64,000 nucleotides of DNA, from contig NC_135719.1 in assembly GCF_964656455.1 (NCBI RefSeq), positions 70,544,283-70,608,282 on the forward strand. The letters are read 5' to 3'. The position numbers and the translations under genes are program-made. Shown one piece after another: positions 20,370 to 31,900 of this stretch. Positions within the stretch are counted from its first letter, which is position 1; every line of letters starts with the position of its first letter. The notes beneath the pieces were generated by a model. The model was not told the origin of the DNA. It made no database searches and saw nothing but the letters and a program-made list of their open reading frames with translations. The DNA is from Halichoerus grypus. Lineage: Eukaryota; Chordata; Mammalia; Carnivora; Phocidae.

Positions 20370-23300
20370 TGTCCCTCAGCTCAATGCACTTTAGCTGGAG
20401 AGGGAGAGCGAGCACGGTGAAGCCTAGGATGGTGTTTGGCTCCCGATGGGCACGGGGGTCACTGTTGACCAATGGTGAATCTCATGGAGAAGGGACAGGA
20501 TGCTGGCTGGAGCCTCGTGCATGTCAGCCACCAATTTCTCCTCTGAGATTCAGCATCTGTAAGATCAGGAGGTGGGATTGGCAGTAACGGTTTTCCAACT
20601 GGGTTCCTCAGCATGCTGGCATCCCACAGAGATTGGGGTGGGGGAGGAAAGCACAGTAAATAGGGGTGTGGGCCTCCCAGCCCCGCTTCCACCAGGGAGG
20701 CACAGCATATCCATTTCAGGTGCTGAACATCCATGAAGGCTTTTTTCTTTGAACAAGAGCAGCTGAGATCTCTGCAGTGCTGACCTTCGGGAGGCATGGT
20801 CTAGGTAGTTCAGGTCCTGGGCTGGTGAGAAGCCAGAGGATCTGGTAAGGGAATTGAATTAGACCACGTTTGGGCTTCTAGCCCTGTGGGAGGAAGCAGG
20901 TTGGAGGCAGAGCTGTGAGATTAGGCAGAGGAGGTGAGCTGCAGATACACAGCACCTGCCCCCCACACCTGGGAAACACAAACAGACTTTTGGCTACGGC
21001 AGACTGGGAACCAAGAGCAGCACCCATTTTCCTGGGGCCAGACCAATGCCCCTTTCTCTTTTCCTGCTGGGCCTGCCTGGGCTTGTTCTCAGTGGACACT
21101 GGTTGCTGGTCACCAACGTAGGGCCACCCTAACCTTCCAGTGACCCCATGGTTTCTGACTTCTTAGCTCAAGAGCTACTTCAAGGCTAAAGCTGAGAAAG
21201 AGCAAAGCAGCTCAGGGAGAGGAAAGCACCCAGTCAGAGGGCATTCAGCGAGAAGGGCTAATCCCCTTGAGAGAAGAACCCTACTTCGTGTCCCTTTTAG
21301 CAGCCGTCCTAGACCCAAGTTTGCCCCTCTGCCTCAGTTTTCCCTTTTGGAAACTGGACATGAGAACGGTGTCCCTCGCCTGGTGGCTTCAGCAGGTATA
21401 GCTCCCTGAAAAGCATCATCGCCATGCTCCAGGTGGAGGAGAAAGCTGGGGGCTCTGGCTGCCCAGTCACTAGAACTACCTAGCATCCTCCCTCTGTCCC
21501 ACTGCCCACGCCAGGCCTGCCTCTGACCACCATTCCCCCTCAACCTGCTTCAGGGCCCTGCCTCACTCCACATAATCAAAGCTGCCAGCAGGGTCCTTTG
21601 TGGTGCTGCTCCCGTGTGGCACTGCCTAGGGGCCCCACCATGGGGCAACAGATGGACCTATGGTCTCCACAGAACAATGGTGGGGGAGGGGCTCTGGCAT
21701 CGCCTGCCCCAAACAGGAAGCACTGCATGAGCTTCAAAGAACTGGCAGGGCCAAGGGGCTGAGTGCCTGGAGCCAGTGCCAGGAGCAGCGGCTGCCTGAA
21801 GAGGGATGCCCAGCCTGCCGTGGGGGTGGGGCTGCAGTGGCCAGGGCAGCTGGGGCTCGGACAGAGGACGCCTCACGCCCTCCTGGCAGCAGCCTCGGAC
21901 CTAGAGGCAGGTTGAGAGAAGGGGGCTCCGACGGGAGGCTGTCACCCAGCCCTGCGCCACTCAGCCGGCCGGGCTGCAGGTTCTTTCCCAGGCCACAGTG
22001 GGTCTGGCCCTCCAGCAAGCAACCATGAGGGGCAGGGCTGGCACCAAGCCTGCCGCCCACTCCCTGCCTCCTGCTCCCAGCTGCTCTGCTCCGAGCCTTT
22101 TCCTCTCCACTTCCTGTTCACACAGGGGGGGGCGGGAAGTGGAGGGAGGAAGCTGGGGGGAGGCGTGTAGGGGGGACCCATTGAATAAAAGGAATTAACC
22201 ATTTCCCTCCTCTGACCTCTGGGAATTTCCGCCTGTGAAAGTGTCTCGAAGAATCTGCAGAGCTGGGGGAGTGGGGAGGAGGTATGCCCCTCTTGGTCCC
22301 CTCCCCCTCCCTTGGTGGTGGTGGGGCCAGATAACTCCCTCTGGGCCCCCTAACCTTTGTTTCCCTGGCGCCCGGGGGGGGGGGCAGCGCCAAGGGCAGC
22401 CTGGAGCCTGGTGGCCTCGGAGCCCCCTCCCAACCAAATGGGGTTGATGAGGGCCCAGCCTGCAACCCGAGCCCTGGGGTGGGGGAAGGGGGGAATGGGA
22501 GAACTGGTGGTCCCTGGGGGAACGAGCTCACACCCTTACTGGCCAGGAGCCCCGTGCCCTCCCTGCCAGGGCTGGTGCCCTTGGCCCGTCTGCCTTAGGG
22601 ACAGGAGGAGGGAGGGCCGCCCAGCGGGAAAGCCAGGCCTCAGTCGCTGGGCCGTCACACCCTCCGATGGCCACTCCCCGTGGAGCTGTGGAAGGGAGCC
22701 AGTGGTTTCGGGAAGCCAGTCGACAGCGCCCCCTCGTGCCAGCTGACAACTTGGCCAGGCAGCCCCCCAGAGCCCTCTCAAGGGCGCGCCTCAGGAAGCA
22801 CCTGCTCCCCAGGACCAGTGACCGCCCTGAGTCTCCCCCAGGTGGCTTCCTTGTTTACAGGCCTCCTGCCCTGTTCTCAGCGTCACTGCCTGTGGCCACT
22901 CCTCCTATTTCCAGTGACAGCTCCAGGAGCAGCTCATTCATCTTGGTCTCTGCCCACACAGCTGCTCCCCCACCACACCCCCTTCTGGCCCTCCCCAGGC
23001 TTAGGGCCAGGGCCCTGAGGGCCTTCTCTCTCCCCTCCATTCCAGGCCTCGCTTGGTTTCCAGGGATCTAAGAGCCATGGCTTCCCGTTGCCCTGACTCA
23101 ACGGAACCCCATTCTGTCAGTGCCAAGGAAGCCTGGGGCCTTTTTTCCAGGAAAGAGGAAGCTGCCTAGGACCAGATGGGCAGGCTCAGGAGAGGACAGA
23201 AGGGGGCAGGGGCATCCCGGGCTGTCTTAGCCAAGTCCTCTGGGAGGAGGGAGCAATAGGGCAGTGTTTGTTTAACTAACATGTATTAGGTACCCATTAT

Positions 23301-24550
23301 GTGCAGAGATAGACAACCCAAGCTGTTCTAAGCAAGTGACCACGCAAGTGGCAGGTCAAAGTTTAGACTGATGCTGACAGTGGGGAACGGTACCCCTTAG
23401 CCCTCTACCGGGCACGTCTAGGTATGAGGGGAGCCTTAGGCCACATGTAAAGAGAAAGGGGAACAAGAGCCCTCCAAATCTTCTCGGAACAGAAGGAACA
23501 GGAATAGGGTGTTCTCTCCCCACCCAGTGATTACCAACCCCTCCACATTTGCTCCCTCTTGCTTCTGGCGGAAGACGGGAAGTCTGAGGCTCATCAAAGA
23601 TGGGCAGTTTCTAACCTGACCATTGGCAGTGGCCATGAGTAGACACTTGTTCTAGTGACTGGGGGAACTCAGCAGGGCAAGGCTCCACCAGGACTGCAAA
23701 AGTCTTGGAAAAGGGCTACTCTGCAGGGGAGCGAAAAGCCTGCAGTCACCAGCCAGGGGGGGGGTTCACCCTGGCCCGATTCCAGGAATACGCACTTGTT
23801 ACTTTGTGTCAGTCTGGGCAGCTGATAGACCACACCCATAGAGCCGGCAGTGGACTGTGAACCCCAGTTCCCCGAGCAAAGGGTGCTGCTCCCTGATGTC
23901 ACAGGAAGGCCCCCATCTGGGACTCTCTAGAGTAGCCACAGCTAAAAAAGTGCAACCTGGAGGGGGAGGGGCAGGTCACAGGAGTTAGAGGGGGAAAAAT
24001 GTATCTGCCATATGCCATGGATGGTGGGTGGCAGTCTCAAAGCTGGCAGAAGCTGGGAACACAAGGATCCAGGCTGGCAAGGGAAGGGCAGGCAAAATCT
24101 AGGACGCATAAGGGCTAGTAGAGGGAGGATGGGGGCTTAGATTCACGGTTAGGCAGTGCAGACTCCCAGAACATACTAGGAAGGAACAGACCGAGGAAGC
24201 ACTAGTGGAGAAAATGACAAGAACTCAGCGCCCCCCAGTTGCCGGAGTGTGAAGGATTCTGTGGGGAGCAGCACCACCTGCTGGCCGGAGGGAAGAACAG
24301 TCCTTGGTCTGAGAGGATGGTGGGCCATCATTCCCAGCTGAAGCCTGGAGCCACAGAGGATGGAGTCGAGGGACAAGGAAGCAAGCAAATCACAAAAACG
24401 GCACAATCAATTGGTCACATCTCCAGAAGAAGGAGCGAGGGCCAAGGATGGAAAGTGTTCAGGGTCCTGGCAGCCTCCCTGTGGGACCGTAGCTCCCCTG
24501 GAGATGACTCACACGCCCCTCAGGCCGGCATCAACACAAAGCCATCCACT
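20370..24550. other. Gene-free region between VPS18 and the DLL4 upstream domain
   Basis: Mostly unique GC-rich sequence without recognisable exons. A short MIR-like remnant lies near 23268-23390. A GC-rich block at 22100-22400 includes an A/T-rich island (AATAAAAGGAATTAACCATT, about 22184-22203) and CCTTTGTTTCCCTGG near 22351. Confidence 0.45.
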
Positions 24551-24559
24551 CGAGAGCCC

Positions 24560-25177
24560 CCAGTGCAGTGCACGTGGTTTAATGCGCCCCGCCCCCATCA
24601 CCATCTCCCCCTGTCCTCCATGAGGCCCTCTGTCCCAGGGCACCCCCACACCAGAGCCCCAAAAGGTGGACACAAGAGGCGCCCCCTACCAGCACCACCT
24701 TTCCTACCCTCCGTGCCCACGACTTGGAGGGGCTGCCTTTTTGCTCTGGGATCTAGGGGCAGACACGGGGAGAGGCCTTCCTCTGAGGGAGAAGGGCCAC
24801 AGAGTGAAAAGGAAGAATGGTACTCTCACTCTAGAAGGTGAACAGGATGTCTGTGGGGCATAGAGAGGACTGTTAGATGGAGGGGGACGGTGATGAGGTG
24901 ACAATTCTGACTTCTCCAGGCTAAGGCCCTCTATTGGGAGGCACGCACATGGCCTGGCGGAAGAGCAGCTCCAAGGCGGCTCTCAAGAACAGCGCGGCCA
25001 GTGGCAGAATACACTCACAGATGACACCTTACAGGCGACAGCTATAATTCCACTCTCCCCAACACTGTCACAGCCCAGCGGTCTCCAGACGCCGGACCAC
25101 AGACCAGAGTGTGGCCTTCCCAAGAAGGGGCAATTGCCCCGACTGCCTGCCCACCCAGCAGGCCAACACCCTTCTTC
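24560..25177 (-). other. VPS18: VPS18 3' UTR (predicted)
   Basis: About 600 bases between the stop codon and the predicted poly(A) site. The extent depends on the ATTAAA signal being used. Confidence 0.55.
24578..24583 (-). terminator. VPS18: VPS18 poly(A) signal (ATTAAA)
   Basis: ATTAAA on the gene strand about 595 bases after the stop codon, followed by a GT-containing stretch (TTTGTGTTGATG). No AATAAA is seen between it and the stop. Predicted cleavage lies near 24555-24565. Confidence 0.55.
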
Positions 25178-25903
25178 CTACAGCCAACTGAGGTGCTCCT
25201 CCTCGTAGCGCTGGGGGTCAATGAAGGGCCGGTCAATGGAGCGGATCATCAGCTCCCCACAGTACACGCACTCGGCGGCCACCAGTTCATCGAGATCAGC
25301 CTTGAGCTGTTCCCGACTGGGCCCCGCCGTGGCAGCCCCACCCTCGGCCTCCTTGGCGCGGGCAGAGCCCTTGGTAGGGGCCGGAGCAGCCCCCAGCTTC
25401 CGCTGCAGCTCCTCGAGCCGGGCCTGCTTGTAGGCCGGCAGGCCAGGCCGCACGGCCTGCAGCAAGCAGTCAGCGTGGAACATGTGGCCGCAGAGGAAGA
25501 GGTAAAAAGGGCGGTTGAGCAGGGGGAAGTCACAGGCGGCACACTTGTCCTGTGGCTCCACCGTGCCGTAGCGGCCCCGCAGCTCCTGCAGGTCTCGCCG
25601 GATGCGCTGGGCGCTGGCCGTGGCCTCTTCCATCTCCCGCTGCAGCTCCTGGATGTGGTGGTTGTAGGCCTTGAGCGAGCTGCAGATCGCCTCCTTGAAG
25701 TGGTCGATGGTGACGAAGTCAGGAAAGAAGGGCAGCACGTCCTCGATCTTGAGCAGGGGGCAGCTGGCCAGGCAGGCCATGGCCGTCTGCACGTCCTCCT
25801 CCTCCTGCACCACGTGCCGAGCAATCTTCAGCCACAGCTTCTTACGCAGTTCCTCGTCGTCCTCGGGCAAGTCAGCACACTGTTTGGCCAGGTCCACGTC
25901 CAC
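25178..25903 (-). CDS. VPS18: VPS18 coding exon 5 (RING-like C terminus)
   Basis: Acceptor CCCGCAG, then VDVDLAKQCADLPEDDEELR, and ending RYEEEHLSWL followed by TAG at 25180-25178. It carries the helical segment and the paired-Cys RING-like motif beginning CAACDF. Phase 0 with exon 4. Confidence 0.98.
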   Translation of the reverse strand: MDVDLAKQCADLPEDDEELRKKLWLKIARHVVQEEEDVQTAMACLASCPLLKIEDVLPFFPDFVTIDHFKEAICSSLKAYNHHIQELQREMEEATASAQRIRRDLQELRGRYGTVEPQDKCAACDFPLLNRPFYLFLCGHMFHADCLLQAVRPGLPAYKQARLEELQRKLGAAPAPTKGSARAKEAEGGAATAGPSREQLKADLDELVAAECVYCGELMIRSIDRPFIDPQRYEEEHLSWL

Positions 25904-28900
25904 CTGCGGGGAGACCGCGAGCAGTAGGGTCGAGGATAGAGACTGGGGGAGACACAGATGCCCAGGGAAAACCTGGGCCCCAGGAGAAGCCCCAAGGCAG
26001 GATCCCCTGGCAGCAAGCGAGGTGGGGCTTCTGGGGGCCAGGATAGGAACCTGTCTCAGTGACAGGCCTGTCCCCATCACCGCTTTGTAAAAGCTACTCA
26101 TGGTGAGGGAGCTTTGGTTTTGGCAAATTTAAAAATCACCTGGGGAGCATATTCAAAATACAGATTTTGGGGCCCTACCCTCAGACTTTCTGATTCAGTA
26201 AGTCCTGGCTTCAAACCAGGGACTTCACATTGTAACGTAACTCAGCAGCTGCGACTATAACACAATCGCTAGCACAGACGTAGAACTTACCTGCAGAGCA
26301 GGTGCCGCTCTGAGGGCTTTGCGCATACACTACTCTCATCAACCCTAGGAGGGAAGTAACTAGAACACTATCCCATTTGTGGCCGAATGATCTGAGGCAA
26401 AGAGAGGGTCAGAAATCAGCCTGAGGTCACCCAGCCTAGTAAGCGGCAGAACTGGATTTCAAACCCTGACATCGGAGTCCACGTTCTTAACCTCTGCACT
26501 GCAGCGCCTCTCCGCCGGAGAAGCCGGCGCCCTCTAGCCACAGCCCCCCCACTCCAAACCCTCAGCCTCTGACACGACTGCTCTCCAGGCCTCTGTCCTG
26601 GATCGGGTCCAACTCATCGGCTCACCTGCAGGGCCAGGTCCACAGCCTCCTCGTACAGCTCTAGGACCTTATAGACATGGACACAGGCACGGTGGTGGCC
26701 GTGCTCAGCACAGAGACGCAGCGCATACTTGAGGTCGTAATGCACGCGGTGCGGGCTGGCGCCGGCCTGCTCAAGGTAGGCCAGCAGTGAGGCCGGCTGG
26801 CCCCGGGCATATAGCGACAGCAGGTAATTGTGAATCGCCTGCTCCGTCTCGCCGAGCACATTCACGCAGAACTCCATGTAGCGGATGGCCTGGCTCACCT
26901 GCTGGGCTTCGCCACCCTGGCTATAGTTCACCAGCGCAGGGATGAGCTGCCGGGCATCCAGCCGGCTGCCCAGCTCAATCCAAGCATCCACCAGCTGGCG
27001 GGGGATGTGACGAATGAGGATGGGCGAGAACTTATAGAAGAGCTGGGGGTCACGGTGGCGAGCAAGCACCGCCAGGGCCTCCTCGTAGGCCTCATGCTGG
27101 CAGTGGTATGCCACCACGCGCTCGTAGTCCTGCATGATCACGGCGAAGTACACCATGTGTTCTGTGTCCCCGTGGCTGGCGAGCAGTTCGTGGATGGAGG
27201 CCCGGCTGGCAAAGAGCCACTCCTTGTGGCGGGGGCTGCTGAGGAAGGACCGGAAGCGCTCCCGTGTTTCCCGGTATAAGTTCAGGGCCTCGGGATCACC
27301 CTGCAGTGCTCCGAGCCGGCTCAGGTAAAGCTCCGTCAGCCAGGTGGTAAGCAGTGTGGCCTGGGTGCGCTCGGCTGGCTTCAAACCGGCCAGTTTTCGC
27401 TGCAAGAACTCAGCCAGAGCCTCCTCCTGTCGGGCCTCCAAGAACTTGAGGGCAATCTCCTCAAAGTAGCTCTGCGTCAGGGCGTAGCAGCGGGCGCTCT
27501 CCAGGTAACGACGCTGGCGAAAGCAGAAATCGGCCTCCCGGGCCAGGACTGTGTCCAGGCAGTCAGGCCGCTCTCGACAATACTCTTTGGCCAGGTCGAA
27601 GCGGTTCATGTCCAGGTAGGTGCGCCAGACATCCCGGGCTTCCCGCTGCACGTGGTAGCGGAAGACGGCACGCTCAGTGTAGGCCCACAGGTGGCCCGTG
27701 GAAGAGTCCTTCACCATGTGCTTCAGGGGCCCGAACTTCTCCAGGAAGTGATCCCGCAGCACCACCTGCCCCGTCAGCGTGCACACTGCCTCCACCCGGT
27801 CCGCCAGCAGCAGCAGGAAGTGGAACTGGGTCAGGACGAGAGCCAGGGGTGGGCTGGCCCCCGGACCTACCCCCTCTGGGTACTCCCAGACTCGCTCCTC
27901 GCTCAGCAGGGAATCGGGACGCCCGCAGTCCAATGCTCCATACAACACGCCATCCCCCATCATCCAGGCGAAGGCCCGAGGTGCGGAGCGCAACTTGGGG
28001 GTATAGAAGGCCAACTCACTGTAGCCCAGACTGCTGGGGAACTCACGGAATGGGGGTGGGTGGTCGGCGTAGGCAGCGAAGAGCCCCGCGAAGCCCTGGG
28101 CCTCAGCCCCCTCTGCTGCTCGACCTATGAACTGGAAGAGGCGCTGCCGGGTGGTGGCGATAACAAAGCCACGCCCGTCAGGGCCCCGCTCGGCCTCGAG
28201 GGAGCACACAGGTGCTGGACCCCCTTCTTCGTTTAGTACATACAATGGGCGGAAGTAGAGATCTGGGGCGGGGCCAAAAAGCCCACCCTCGCTGGCTGAG
28301 AGCTCTGCTTCGAAGATCTGGCCTTGGGCGGTGCCGACCAGGATGGGGCCAGTGCTGCTCTCGGTGCCCAGTGCCTTGTTCCAGCCCACACTTTCCACCA
28401 GCTGCCCCTTCCAGCGTGCCAGTGGCCGGACCTTCTGTCCATTACGGTTCACATAGAGGACCTCAGTGCTGTTCAGAGCAATCAGCAGGTGAGAGCCTGG
28501 AGTGGGGGAGAGCAAGGCACCCTACAGAATGCTGCCATTCCCACCCTCAGCCTCCTCCCTGCCCCCACCACTCGCAGATCCCACCTGCCCGGGCAGTGAC
28601 TTATGCTCTGCTCAACTACCCCTCTAACCCCAGACCTTCCCCCCAAGCCCCCCACTTACCAGTGTGGTCCAGAAACATCTTGTGAACCTTGGCATCATCC
28701 TTGCGCCCCAGCTCCACGTGGTTAGGTTCATTTGCCTTGCCCAAGTCAATGCTGTCGAGACAAGAGTCACAGCATCACTCCAGAGAAGGGCAGAGCCTTT
28801 TTTGGAATCACAGATCTCTTTATAATCTGATGAAAGCCACAGCCTTTCTGCCTTGAAATCTATATACACACATACAATTCTGCATACAATCCCAAGGGAA

Positions 28901-31900
28901 CTCTGAAATACATACAGGGTCCTACTTAAGAACCCTCCGCTCTGAGAATTCCCCCACCTCATTTTGAGAAGTCACTGAACAGAGGTCTTTTCCTCTGCTC
29001 AGTAGATGTGCAGTGCATCTGGGAAGACAGGCAGGAGTATCCCAGATTGCTGGGGTAAAAAGAGAACAACAAACAGTAGTTAATGGTTACTGAGCACTTT
29101 ATTTTATTTTATTTTTTAATATTTTATTTTATTTGATAGAGAGACACAGCGAGAGAGGGAACACAAGCAGGGGGAGTGGGAGAGGGAGAAGCAGGCTTCC
29201 TGCTGAGCAGGGAGCCTGTTGTGGGGCTCGATCCCAGGACCCTGGGATCATGACCTGAGCCAAAGGCAGACGCTTAACGACTGAGCCACCCAGGCGCCGC
29301 ATACTGAGCACTTTCTATATACAAAGCACCATCCAAGAGCTTAACCTAGTAGAGCTCAATGAATCTTGATGATAACCTTGAGGAATGCTCCTGTTTATAT
29401 TTCCCTTATTAAATTCTTTTCAAATAATATGTTCATTCTAACCAAAGAATCAAAGTATTTGAATCAGGTCACAGTCAAAGATGGTGGGAAAATGATATTT
29501 TTCCACATATGACTACAGATTTAAATCCCTATTCCTTAAAAAGTCCTTAAAAATTAGTAAGAAAAAGACACTTCAGTAGATAGGGGAGGGCAAAAAATAT
29601 AAACCAGCAGTTTACAAAAGAGGAAGTCTACATTTCTAATAAACATCTAAAAATATTTTCAACCTTTGGGAAGTAACAGTAAGGTACCATGTTTTTAACC
29701 TGTCAGATTGGCAAAAATTAGAAACAGTAACCTATGGTGCTGGTGACGCTTAACTGAATGAGCCACCCAGGCACCCCAGGCGAGAGAATCTTAAGCAGGC
29801 TCCACGCCCAGACTGATGCAGGACTCGATCTCACAACCCTGAGATCACGACCTGAGCTGAAATCAAGAAAAGGACACCTAACTGACTGAGCCACCCAAGC
29901 GCCCTGTATTATTATTTTTTTAAAGTAAACTCTACACCCAAGATAGGGCTCGAACTCAGGACCCCAGGATCAAGAGTTCCATGCTCTTCCCACTGAGCCA
30001 GCCAGGTGCCTCTCAAAAGTTTTTTTTTTTTTGTCATAACAGCAATTACTGTGTAGTCAAGTATATCTGTCTTTTTCCTAGTGGATTTTCTAGCTTGAGT
30101 AAGAAGATCTCCCTTCAGTCCAAGAACACAGACATTTCTTAAATATTCTTTGATTCTTTTTATTTTAATTTATTTTTTTAAAGAGGGACGGAGGAAAGGC
30201 AGGGGAGGGGGAGAGAGAGAATCTGAAATAGGCTCAGTGCCTAGCACAGAGCCTGACGTGGGGCTCAAATTCACAACCCGAGATCATGACCTGAGCCAAA
30301 ATCAAGAGTCGGATGCTTTACTGACTGAGCCACCCAGGCACCCCCATTAAATATTCTTTTGATATTCAGTTTATTTTTTTATTTTTAAAGATTTTATTTA
30401 TTTGAGAGGTGGGGGAGGTGGTAGGGGGGAGGAGCAGAGAGGGAGAAGCAGGCTCCCCGCTGAGCAGGGAGCCCAACATGGGGCCCAATCCCAGGAGCCT
30501 GAGATCACAACCTGAGCCAGAGGCAGATGCTTAACCGACTGAGCCACCCAGGTGCCCCAATATTCAGTTTATTTTTAATATTTAAATAATTATTCCACTT
30601 AGAATTTATTTTTGTGATATAGAGGCTTACCTCTGTTTTATCTCAGATGGTTATTCTGGATAAACAATTTTGCTGATACTTTTGTTATATATTATTTCCA
30701 TGTATGTATGGATGTATGTATATATTTATGTATGTATGTATGTATATATTTCCAGTTTTATTGAGATATATTATTTCCATTTATAGCGGATTTATTTTAG
30801 GACTCTAGACAGTTCCCCTGATCAATATGACCAATTTGTGGGTTGGTACTATCTTTAACAGATGAAGGGACACATTTGGAGAGACTGGGTGACTTGCTCA
30901 ACATTCCCTAGCTGTTAAGAGGGAGAGCTGGGATCTGACCCAGGTCTACCTGATTTTAACTACTATACTACATTAATTCTCTTTGGGAATGGATATTTTT
31001 GGAAAATTCCAAATCTAGGGGCGCCTGGGTGGCTCAGTTGTTAAGCGTCTGCCTTGAGCTTGGGTTGTGATCCCAGGGTCCTGGGATCGAGTCCCGCATC
31101 AGGCTCCCTGCTCAGCAGGAAGCCTGCTTCTCTCTCTCCCACTCCCCCTGCTTGTGTTCCCTCTCTCTCTCTCTCTCAAATAAATAAATCTTTAAAAAAA
31201 AAGAAAAGATCAATCTATTAAAAAAAAAAAATTCCAGGGGCGCCTGGGTGGCTCAGTTAGTTAAGTGACTGCCTTCGGCTCAGGTCATGATTTCAAGGTC
31301 CTGGGATCGAGCCCCGCATCGGGCTCCCAGCTCGGCGGGAAGCCTGCTTCTCCCTCTCCCACTCCCCCTGCTTGTGTTCCTTCTCTCGCTGTCTCTCTCT
31401 ACGTCAAATAAATAAATAAAATCTTTAAAAAAAAAAAAATTCCAAATCTACTGTTTCACCTGCCCAGAGTGAAAGAACGGCCCTAGTCAGTGATTAGTCC
31501 CCAAATACCACTAATCCACTCCCTACTCCTAAGCCTTTTGGGCCCTCACTTACCGGAGTAGTGTATCCTTCCCCAGGCTCATGCAGAGCTGATTGCAGGA
31601 AACGACAAGACTGGTAATTCGCTCAGAAGGGGTAAAGTCAATGCGCTGCTTCGTGAAGATGGGCACTTCCTTCTCTAGCTGGGCATTCACATACCCTACA
31701 GGAAAGGAGGGAATTAAAGGTTAGGTATGGAAAACACGGAGGAAGGACAAGGAGAGGCAACAAAAAAAGTTTCCTCTCCACCTTCCCAACATATCCCTAC
31801 CCCAAGCCCTTGGTTAAAAGCTTAATATCAATATATCAGGTAGTTTGCTAATCACCTCTACATCAGGGGTCCTGGGCTCTTTTCACACCTCTGATAGCCA

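Larger units (their letters stand above)
25904..26625 (-). other. VPS18: VPS18 intron 4 with ancient repeats
   Basis: Phase-0 intron of 722 bases. It carries a MER5A-like remnant (about 26105-26245: AAATCACCTGGGGAGCATAT) and an antisense MIR (about 26290-26515: GGTCACCCAGCCTAGTAAGC). Confidence 0.85.
28752..31553 (-). other. VPS18: VPS18 intron 2, expanded by SINEs and a LINE fragment
   Basis: The largest VPS18 intron (2.8 kb) carries at least eight SINE copies or fragments, an old L1 fragment, a MIR and a (TATG)n microsatellite. Intron 3 by contrast is only 163 bases. Confidence 0.9.

Noticed and set aside
25109..25927. 272-codon plus-strand open frame
   Set aside because: Antisense shadow of VPS18 exon 5, which matches VPS18 on the other strand.
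26614..28515. Intronless gene or retrocopy
   Set aside because: The 1.9-kb open frame is the normal large exon 4 of VPS18. It has proper splice sites and joins in phase with exons 3 and 5.
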